From: Variovorax paradoxus
Lineage (GTDB): Bacteria; Pseudomonadota; Gammaproteobacteria; Burkholderiales; Burkholderiaceae_C
Length of the DNA: 64,000 bases
Direction: 5' to 3'
NCBI RefSeq assembly: GCF_018614875.1
Contig: NZ_JAGGNW010000017.1
Span: forward strand, 1-64,000
Shown here: piece by piece, positions 8,211 through 17,500 of the stretch
How positions within the stretch are numbered: the stretch's first letter is position 1
Layout of the letters: every line of letters starts with the position of its first letter
Program-made: the position numbers and the translations under genes
Notes under the pieces: generated by a model
Databases searched by the model: none
Told to the model about the DNA's origin: nothing
What the model saw: the letters and a program-made list of their open reading frames with translations, nothing else

Positions 8211-10514
8211 TCACGCGCGCCAGCTGGCGGATATGGTCGAAGTCGAGGCTCTCTCCAGCGCCTGCCGCACCGCCTTCACGAGCGCTGCATGATGCGGATC
8301 TTCCGCGAGCCGGTCGGCCCATTCGTGCAGATCGGTCCAGCGGCCGTCTCGCGCCAGGGTTTCGAGTTCCTGGCGCATGGCCGCGGGCAGCGGGGCGATC
8401 TCGGGAACGGGCTGGCCGCGCCGGCGCGGCCAGCCTGGGGGGCCAGGCCGAACCGGCGCCGGCATGCCCGCGGCGGGAGGAAGCTCGCCGTCGGAGACTG
8501 CATCCACCACGACCGAAAAGCGAAGCCGCGTGCCCAGGTGGGGGGAGCTTTCAAGCTGCAGCTCTCCGCCCATGTGCTGGACGATGCGGCGCGCAATCGC
8601 CAGTCCGAGGCCGCTGCCGTCGGCGGCCGGATCGGCCTGCGTGAACGCGTGGAAGACTCGCCGCTGGTCCTTCGTGCCGATGCCGATGCCGCTGTCCCAG
8701 ACCTCCAGGTTCAGCTGCCACTGGTTGCCGACGGGGCGCGGTTCCACGCACAGGCCCATCTGGCCGTCATGCGTGAACTTGGCCGCGTTCGACAGCAGGT
8801 TCAGCAGCAGTTGCTGAAAGCGCTTGCTGTCCAGGCGCACGGCGGACGGCAGCGTGCCGCGCACGTCGAGCACGAAACGGTTGTTCTGCCGCTGCGCCAG
8901 CGTGGCGGCGTACTGCGCGATGTCGTCGATCAGCAGCGGCAGGCGCACCGGCTTCGGGTCCAATGCCAGCGGCAGCAGTTCGCCCTTGGCGTATTCGAGC
9001 AGGTCGTCGACCAGGGCGAGCTGGTAGTGGGCGCTGCGCTCGATGGCCTGCAGCTGCGCCGGGGCCGACCCCAGGTCGCCGCGCAATGCGCGGGCGTGGC
9101 CGACGATGGTGGCCAGCGGCGCGCGCAGGTCGTGGCTGATGTAGGCCATGAGCCGCGTCTGCTCGCGCGCGCGGTGCTCGGCGTGTTCGAGCGCGGCGTT
9201 GAGCGCGCGCGTCTTGCGCGATACCTCGTGCTGCAGCCTTTGCTGTTCGTGGGCCTGCCACTGGACCAGCGTGCGCTGCGCATCGTGGCGCTGGCGCGAA
9301 AGGTGGTGGGTCCAGGCGGCCAGCGCCACCAGTCCGACCAGCAGGCCCGGGAAACCCAGCACGTAGGCATCGAAGCCCGGCAGGGCATGTCCCGGCACGG
9401 CAAGTTCGGTGAGCCGCAGGCATACCCCCGTCGTGACGACCACCATGACCGGAAAAGCCAGCCGCCCGCCCGGGCCGCGGCGGCGCATGTAGACGAAGCT
9501 GCTGATCGTCAGTGCCAGCACCAGCGCCAGCGCAGCGAGGATGCCCGCGCGTGCGAAGGATGCATAGGGGCCCACCAGCGTGCCGATGACCACGAACGCC
9601 TGCACGGCCGTCATCGCGACCAGCACGCGCAGCCCCGGTCGGCGCACGGACCCGCCGCGCGAGAGCGCATGCAGGTACAGCACCATGTTCAGCACGCAGC
9701 AGCCCGCGACGACACCCGCCGCGCGGTAGCTCCACTCGGTGCTCTCGGGCCAGAGCAGCACCCTGGCGTAGCCGCGGTAGGTGGCTTCGTAGAGCGCGAC
9801 CAGCGCGAATCCGAGGCTCTGCGAGGCCATGGCTCCATTTCGCGCGATGGCCCAGACCGCCAGCGAATAGACCGCCAGCACGAGCAGGCCGCCGATCAGC
9901 AGGCCGTCGATCAACGCGTGGCGGCTCTCGCTGGCGTGCCAGGTTTCGGCGCTGGACAGCAGGGGCGCCAGCTTCACGCTGCTGCGGCTTTGCACGCGCA
10001 CCAGCACGCGTGCCCGCTCGCCGGGTCCGAGGTCGAGCGCGAGCACCGGAACGCGATCGAGACTGCCCTTGGCAAGCGGCCTGGAAACGCCCGCGGCCTC
10101 GTGCGTCCAGGCAGTCGCAGTCGCAGTCGCAGCCGCCAGGCCCGGCCCGCTGCGCTGCACATGGAAATCCACATACTGGAGCCAGGGGGTGTCCAGCACC
10201 AGGCGCAGCGCCCGATGGGCGTTGGCGTCGTTCGCCAGCGTGAGCCGCAGCCAGAACGCCGAGTTCGAGAAGCCCCGCCGCATGCGCGCGCTTGTGCCGG
10301 GCACGAAGCCGCCCGGCGCATCGCTCCCCAGGCGCGCCACCGCCTCGAGCGCGAGTTGCGCGCCCGGGTCCTCGAGCACCTCGACCTTGTCGTCCAGCGC
10401 CAGGGGCAGCGGCCCGGCCTCGCCCAGGTGCAGCACCGCGGCTTGCGCGGGCAGCATGGCGAAGCAGCAAGCCACCCACAGCAGCAGGGCGGCCAGGCCG
10501 CGAACGGTGTTCAC
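8211..10514 (-). CDS. 7TMR-DISM sensor histidine kinase
   Basis: A 767-residue membrane kinase. A signal peptide (1-26) leads to a periplasmic 7TMR-DISM extracellular domain (about 40-190, with GFSNSAFWLRLTLAND), then seven transmembrane helices (about 200-390). A coiled region follows with a HisKA domain, its phospho-accepting His461 in YISHDLRAPLAT, and a HATPase_c domain with N-box LLNLLSNAAKFTHDG and G-boxes DSGIGIG and GSGLGLA. A tail of about 100 residues after the ATPase domain is Pro/Arg-rich and then helical, with no recognised domain. DISM domains are thought to sense carbohydrates or small ligands. It lies 11 bp downstream of its likely partner, the AraC-type response regulator, in the same operon. 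Confidence 0.92.
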   Translation of the reverse strand: MNTVRGLAALLLWVACCFAMLPAQAAVLHLGEAGPLPLALDDKVEVLEDPGAQLALEAVARLGSDAPGGFVPGTSARMRRGFSNSAFWLRLTLANDANAHRALRLVLDTPWLQYVDFHVQRSGPGLAAATATATAWTHEAAGVSRPLAKGSLDRVPVLALDLGPGERARVLVRVQSRSSVKLAPLLSSAETWHASESRHALIDGLLIGGLLVLAVYSLAVWAIARNGAMASQSLGFALVALYEATYRGYARVLLWPESTEWSYRAAGVVAGCCVLNMVLYLHALSRGGSVRRPGLRVLVAMTAVQAFVVIGTLVGPYASFARAGILAALALVLALTISSFVYMRRRGPGGRLAFPVMVVVTTGVCLRLTELAVPGHALPGFDAYVLGFPGLLVGLVALAAWTHHLSRQRHDAQRTLVQWQAHEQQRLQHEVSRKTRALNAALEHAEHRAREQTRLMAYISHDLRAPLATIVGHARALRGDLGSAPAQLQAIERSAHYQLALVDDLLEYAKGELLPLALDPKPVRLPLLIDDIAQYAATLAQRQNNRFVLDVRGTLPSAVRLDSKRFQQLLLNLLSNAAKFTHDGQMGLCVEPRPVGNQWQLNLEVWDSGIGIGTKDQRRVFHAFTQADPAADGSGLGLAIARRIVQHMGGELQLESSPHLGTRLRFSVVVDAVSDGELPPAAGMPAPVRPGPPGWPRRRGQPVPEIAPLPAAMRQELETLARDGRWTDLHEWADRLAEDPHHAALVKAVRQALERASTSTISASWRA

Positions 10515-10525
10515 GGGTGCCGCCG

Positions 10526-11335
10526 TCAGGCCTCGGACGCCGCGCCGGCGCGCGCGTAGCGGAAGCCGGTGGGCGTGCTGCCGAAGCGTTCGCGAAAAGC
10601 CGTCGAGAAATTGGCCTGGCTCGAGAACCCAACCGCCAGCGCCACTTCTTCCACGCTGAGCGCCGATTCGGCCAGCAGGCGCCGCGCCTCGGCGAGCCGC
10701 GTGTCGCGCACGAATTCGTAGACCGTGCAGCCCTTCTGCTCACGAAAGATGCGTGACAGGCGCTTTTCGTGCGTACCCACGCGCGCGGCCAGTGCCGGCA
10801 GCGCAGGCACGTTCGCGAGGTCGGATTTCACGAGGCGCTCGGCGGCCAGCGCAATCGCCCGGTCGGGACTGGGGTTGCGGCCCTCGTCTTTCGGCGCACC
10901 GGTGCAGGCGGTGTCCCGTCGCGCCGCCTCCTTGCTGCTGGCCAGCACCAGGTGGACGGTGACGCGCGCCAGCACCTCGGCCGGTTCGCACGGCTTGAGG
11001 ATGTAGTCGACCGCGCCCTCGCGCAGGCCGGTGAGCCGCTCCTCCACCGAGCCGGAGGCGGTCAGGAAGATGACGGGGATGTGCGCCGTGGCGGGGTCGG
11101 CCTTCAACAGGCGGCAGGCGGCAAAGCCGTCGATGCCGCCCATGCGCACGTCCATGAGGATCAGATCCGGCCGCAGGGCCGTGGCGCGCCGGTAGCCCTG
11201 CAAGGCATCGAAGGCCAGGCTGATCCGGTGCTCTTCGCCCTTCAACGCGGCAATCAGCAGCTGCAGCTCGTCGACGTTGTCGTCGACGAGAAGGATGTGG
11301 GCGCGCCGGGGCGGCGTGGTGGACCAGTAGGACAT
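10526..11335 (-). CDS. Response regulator with AraC-type DNA-binding domain
   Basis: A 269-residue protein with a receiver domain (about 12-130, acidic pair DD at 18-19, phospho-acceptor Asp62 in LILMDVRMGG, Lys in ILKPCEP) and an AraC/XylS double helix-turn-helix domain (about 160-262, ending VALAVGFSSQANFSTAFRER). It starts at the ATG at 11335. It is the first gene of an operon with the DISM kinase and is divergent from the giant surface-protein operon whose start is 226 bp away. By context it is the likely regulator of that operon, which is inference from arrangement only. Both parts of the pair look intact. Confidence 0.92.
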   Translation of the reverse strand: MSYWSTTPPRRAHILLVDDNVDELQLLIAALKGEEHRISLAFDALQGYRRATALRPDLILMDVRMGGIDGFAACRLLKADPATAHIPVIFLTASGSVEERLTGLREGAVDYILKPCEPAEVLARVTVHLVLASSKEAARRDTACTGAPKDEGRNPSPDRAIALAAERLVKSDLANVPALPALAARVGTHEKRLSRIFREQKGCTVYEFVRDTRLAEARRLLAESALSVEEVALAVGFSSQANFSTAFRERFGSTPTGFRYARAGAASEA

Positions 11336-11560
11336 GCGTCGAGCGTAGGCCCCCTCTTGTGGAAACGCGCGTGAAGAAGTTCACGTTTTGTTGCAATTGT
11401 AAACAAACGTCAGCTTTTTAAAACAATTCGTCCCGAGCAGCAAAAGGACATAGGACTTCCCTCCCCAAGAATCGCGCCTTTCCCGGGACCAGCGCCGCAT
11501 TCCGCAGCGTTTCCGATTGGTCGGCACCCGGGCCATCAGAGCCAAAAAACGAGGGACGGG
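11336..11560. promoter_or_regulatory. Divergent promoter region, AT-rich
   Basis: The 225 bp between the response-regulator gene and the surface-protein gene contain the most AT-rich stretch nearby (about 11380-11420: TTTTGTTGCAATTGTAAACA followed by CAGCTTTTTAAAACAATTC). This is where promoters and regulator sites for both directions would be expected. GTTGCAATTGTAAAC contains the small palindrome TTGCAATTGTAA-like core TGCAATTG, but I could not define boxes with confidence. Confidence 0.35.
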
Positions 11561-14500
11561 ATGTTCAGCACCCCATTGATCTTGTCGGGCGCGCAAGCGC
11601 CACGCGACTTCTTTCAAACCGCAGGGCGAGTGCTTCGCCGGCGCACGGCGCGGATGTCCGCGCTCCTTGTCGGCCCGCTCGCGGGCCTGTTGCTCGCGAC
11701 GGCGGCCCATGCGGTGCCGCAAGTCTCCAGCCTGGTCCACGTGCCGGACATCCTTCCGGCGGGCGGCACGGTCACCAGCACGGTGACCATCGCCGAAACC
11801 GACAGCCTGCCGATCGGCGCGCCGGGCGCATCCTTCACCTACTCGGTGCCGGCCAACAGCATCTACATGGGCACGGGCGCCGTCCCCGTGGGCAGTTGCA
11901 GCTCCACGGTGCCGGTGGGATCCGCGGGCCCGGGCACGGTCACCTGCTCGGGCATCACGCTGGCGGCCGGGCAGACGCGAGCCTTCGAGCTGCGGCTGCG
12001 CACGCTCACGCAGGGCACGCTGAGCGTCACCGCCACGCCGGCAGGCGGCGGCGCGAGCGAGACCAAGACGATCACCGTGAACCAGGGCGCCGATGTGGCC
12101 CTGGCCATCTCGGCGCCGGCCAGCGCATCGAGCGGCGCCACGGTGCCGATCGTCTTCACGCTGACCAACAACGGGCCTGATGCCAGCACGGGCTCGACGC
12201 TGACCTACAACATTCCGACGGGCCTGTCGGTCTCAAGCAGCGGCCTGCCCTCAGGCTGCTCCGTCACCGGCAGCCAGCTGAACTGCACCGTGGGCGCCCT
12301 CGCGCTCAACGGCACCCGCGCGATCACGGTCAACGGCGTGGTCACCGCGGCCGCGGGCTCGACGATCACGCACCAGCCGGCCATTGCGCCCACGGGCTCG
12401 ATCGGCGACGGCGTGCCCGAGAACGACAACGCGACCGCCAACACCACCGTGACGGCGGGCACTGTGCTCACCATGGCCAAGAGCCATGACGGCGGCCAGT
12501 TGCTGGTGGGCCAGCGCTTCAACTTCACGCTGGCGCCGCGCTTCAGCGGCAGTGCGCCCACGGGCGTCACGCTCACCGACACGCTGCCGGCCAACTTCCA
12601 GATTGCCGGGACAGTCTCCGCCGCGGCCGGCTGGACCTGTTCGGTCTCGGGCCAGACGGTGAGCTGCACGCGCTCGAACATCGGCACCGGCGGTGCCGAT
12701 GTGGCGCTCGGCGACATCGTCATTCCCGTGATCGCCCTGACGACCGGCACGGGCGTCGTCAACCAGGCCACGGTGAACGCCACCGGGCCGGTCTCCACCT
12801 CGGCCACGGGCAGCGCACCGGCCGACGTGACCAACTCCGCCACCGATTTCCGTGCCGACAAGCGCCGCGGCTGGCCGCAGAACAACGTGCCGATCAACCA
12901 GCCGTTCGACTACCAGGTCGGCGCCACCAACCTCGGCGGCACGCGCCTGCTCGCGGGCAGCACGATCAACCTGGTCGACGATCTGCCGGCCGGCGTGCGC
13001 ATCAACAGCGTCACGCAGCGCGATGGCTATGCCTGCACGATCACCAAGGGCGGCGCCACCGTCGCGGCCCCAGTCGACGGCCCGGCCACCGTGAACTGCA
13101 CGCGCACGCTCTCGTCCGACATCGGCGTGGACACCTCGAGTGGCAATACCGCGCGCAACGCCGGCTACGTGATCGTGAACGTCACGATTCCCGCAGTGCC
13201 GGCGGGCAACGCCCCGATCGTCAACAGCATGTGCGTGAACGTCGCACTGCCCGCGGGCGCACCCACGTCGGGTGCGGACCCCGATGCCAACACCGGCAAC
13301 GACTGCGTGAGCCTGGGCACCGGCGTGGACGACAGCGCCAACTACGCTGATGTCACGGTGCAAAAGCGCGTGGGAGGCGTGGGAAGCGGTGCCGCAAACC
13401 GCCAGACCGCGGGCCTGCCGATCACCTGGGAAATCGAGGTCGTCAACCGCGGCCCCTCGCCGGCGCAGAACGTCGCGGTGAGCGACACCTTCGTGCAGGT
13501 ACTGGGCGCGGGCACCGTGACACAGACGGCCAATGGCGCGACTTTCGCCGGCACCTGCGCGCTGCCTGCCGCCTCGAACGGTGCGGGCAGCGCATCGCTC
13601 TCGAACTGCAGCATTTCGCAGCTGCCGGTCTGCCGCGCCAGCACCGACGCCGTGAGCGCACTGCCGCTGTGCCCGGTGATCAGCATCCAGGCCACGCACT
13701 ATGGCGACGGCCGCTCGGCCTCGGACAACACCTTCGAAATCGCCAACACGGCCAGTGCCATCGCGGCCACGCCCGCCGACCCGGTGCTCGACGCCGGCGG
13801 CCGCACCAACAGCGGCACGGCCAATGGCTTCTTCAATGCCCAGACCGACGTGGTGGTGACCAAGACCGCGAGCCCCGGTTCGGTGCCGGTCGGCCAGATG
13901 CTGACCTACACCCTCACGGCGCGCAACCAGAGCGTGCAGCAGGGCAGCTTCAGCCTCGCCTACGAGGTGCGGGTGACCGACACCCTGCCGGCCGGCCTGA
14001 TGTTCATCTCGGCCACGGCCGCGGGCGGCGGCAGCTGCCCGACGCAGCCCAGTACCACGCAGCCGACGGGCAGCGGCAACAACCAGCTCGTGTGCCGCTG
14101 GGATTCGCTCGCGCGCAACCAGCAGCAGACGGTCACGGTGCAGGTACGGCCGCTCTATGCGATCAACGGCACGACCATCACCAACAGTGTGGCCGTCGCC
14201 ACCGCGACGCCGGAAAGCAACGCCACCAACAACCAGGCAACGGCCGCCACGGGCGTGATCTCGCCCGTGTACGACCTCGTCATCACCAAGCGCGACGATG
14301 TCGATCCGGCGAACGTGGGCGACGACGTCACCTACACCCTCACGGTATCGAACAACAGCCCCTCGACAGCCGAGGCGGTTCGCGTGGTCGACAACCTGCC
14401 GTCCGCCGGCACCGGCGGCGAACCGGCTCCCACCTTCGTCTCGGCGACTGCACCGGCGGGCGTCGGCGTGACGACGCCGGCCGTCGGTTCGACCGGCGGG

Positions 14501-17500
14501 CAGATCGTGTTCTCGATTGCGGCCCTTGGCGGCACCGGCAACACATCGACCGGAGAAACCAATACGCTGCAGTTCCAGGTGAAGCTGCGCGGCGTCTCGC
14601 GCGGCACGTTCCAGAACCGTGCCGCGGTCGACTTCTTCGATGCCGCGCGCAATGCCTTCGACACGAGCCAGGGCAACAACGCCGTCGCCGAGAACACCAC
14701 CTTCCGCTTCAAGGCCGACGTGCAGGTGGTCTCCAAGGCCGCGGTGTCGCCGGGCACCGGCACGCCGCTCGCGACCGTGGCCATCGGCCAGGGCTTCGAC
14801 TGGCTCATGCAACTGCGCAACAACGGCCCCGACAGCGCCGAGACCACCAGCTTCACCGACACCCTGCCCGCGGGCCTGGTGCTGACCGGCCCGCCGGTCT
14901 TCACCGTGACCGGCGGCACCTTCACGCCCGCCGCGCCCACTTGCACCGGCACCGCCGGCGGCAACACCGTAAACTGCGCCATCACCTCGATGCCGGCCAA
15001 CGGCACGGCCACCGTGCGCATCCCGGTGCGCACGGCCACCGGCACCACGCCGGCCAACGGCACGCAGTTCACGAACCGCGCGCACCTGGTGACCACCGGC
15101 TCGGGCGACACCAACGGCGGCGCCGACCCGAACGCCGGCAACAACTTCAACGAAGGCAGCATCGCGGTGCAGAGCAGCGCCCTGAGCGGCCGCGTCTATG
15201 AAGACCTGAACGGCAACGGCGCGATCGACGGCGGCGAACCCGGCATTGCCGGCGTCACCATGCGCCTGACCGGCACCGACAGCCTCGGCAATGCGGTCTC
15301 GCTGACCACCACCACCGACGCCAGCGGCAACTGGGGCTTCACCGTGCCCGCGGGCACCTACAGCGTGGCCGAGGACCAGCCCGCGGCCTACCAGCCCGGC
15401 ATCACCCGGGCCGGCGGCGCGACCGGCGCGGGCAGCACGGCCGGCACCGTGCCGGCGGGGACCTCGAACGGCCCCAACGGCTCGAACGCCAACCGCATCG
15501 ACGCCATCGTGCTCGGCGCGGGCGGCACCTCGGCGGCCAACAACTTCGGCGAAGTGCGGCCCTCGAGCCTTGCCGGCCGCGTCTACCGCGATGCCGACTA
15601 CAGCGGCGCCGCGAGCGCGGGCGACCCCGGCATCGCGGGCGTCACCGTCACGCTCACCGGCACCGACATGTTCGGCAACCCCGTGTCGACCACGGCCACC
15701 ACGGCCGGCGGCACCGGCAACTACGCCTTCAACAACCTCACGCCCGGCACCTATGTGGTGACCGAGACGCAGCCGGCGGCCTTCGCCGACGGCAGCGACG
15801 CGGCCGGCAGCGCCGGCGGCACCGCGGGCAACGACGTGGTGAGCGCGATCGCGCTGCGCTCGAACGTGAACGGCACCGGCTACGACTTCGGCGAACTGCT
15901 CACCCGCATTCCGGTGCGCGTGTTCGTCGACGCCAACAACGATGGCCTGCCGCAGGCTGGCGACACGGGCATTCCCAACGTCGCGCTGCGCCTCGCGGGC
16001 ACGGACGCCGCAGGCAACGCCGTCAGCATCGTCGCCGTGCCTTCGGGCCCGGACGGCAGCTACGAGTTCCGCAACGTGCCGCCCTCGGCGCCCGGCGGCT
16101 ACACCATCACCGAAACCCAACCGGCCAACTATGCACCGGGCAAGGCCAATGCGAACGGCCAGCCGGGCACGGCCCAGGGCGGCGGCAACAGCATCACCGG
16201 CATCACCGTGGCCGGCACCAACCCGCCGCTCACGCAGGGCGAGTACTACTTCGGCGAACTGCTGCCCGCGGGCATCTCGGGCCGCGTGTACTACGACCGC
16301 AACGGCAACGGCGCGCAGGGTGCGCCAGCCACCGAGCCGGGCCTCGCGGGCGTGACCATCGCGCTCACCGGCACCGACGTCAATGGCAACCCCGTGACGC
16401 GCACCACCACCACCGACGCGAGCGGCGACTACAACTTCGCCAACCTCGCGCCCGGCACCTACACCGTGATCGAGACGCGGCCCTCGGGCTACGAACCCGG
16501 CATCACGCGCGCCGGCAACGTCAGCGGCACCGGCAGCGTCGCGGGCACCGTGCCCACGAGCGGCAGCGGCGTGGCCAACGGGCCCAACGGCTCGACCGCC
16601 AACGTGATCCAGAACATCGTGCTCGGCGCAACGGGCTCGGGCTCCGCGGCCAACAATTTCTCGGCCGTGCGGCCGGCGAGCCTGTCGGGCTACGTGTATG
16701 CCGACGTCGCACCGTCGAACGGCACCCGCGACACCGGCGAACCCGGCATCGCAGGCACCACCGTGCGCGTCACCGGCACCGATTTCCTGGGCAACGCCGT
16801 CACGCGCACGGTGCAAGCCGCCGCCGACGGCCGCTACCTGGTCGACACGCTGCTGCCCGGCACCTACCAGATCGACGAGACGCAGCCCGACGGCGTGGCC
16901 GACGGCCCCGAGTCGCTCGGCACCGTGGGCGGCGCACCGCGCGGCACCGCGAACCCGGGCGGCGCGAACGACCGCTTCGGCGCGCTCGTGCTCGCGTCGG
17001 AAGAGACCGGCATCGACTACAACTTCGGCGAGCGCGGCGGCCAGATCGCGGGCTGGGTCTACGTCGATGCCAACAACGACGGCATCCGCCAGGCAGGCGA
17101 GACCGGCATTCCCGGCGCCACGCTCACGCTCACCGGCCGCTCCGCCAGCGGCCTGGTGGTGAACGCCACCGCCGTGACCGATGCCAACGGCCGCTACGTC
17201 TTCACCGGCCTGCTGCCGGCCGACGCCACGGGCTACGCCGTGCGCGAGACGCAACCCGTCACCTATGCCGACGGCCTCGACGCGGTCGGCACGCTCGACG
17301 GCACCCGCAGCGGCACGCTCGGCAACGACGTGCTCTCCGCCATCGCCTACCGCGGCGGCAACGGCGACGACTACAACTTCGGCGAGCGCGGCGCATCGAT
17401 CGCGGGCACCGTCTACAACGACGCCAACCGCAACGGCACGCGCGAGCCGCAGGACCTGCCGATCGCCGGCGTGACCATCACGCTGACCGGCACCGACGCC

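Noticed and set aside
7788..10559. A 923-codon plus-strand frame opposite the histidine kinase
   Set aside because: The minus strand encodes the intact kinase with H, N and G boxes; the plus frame is low-complexity.
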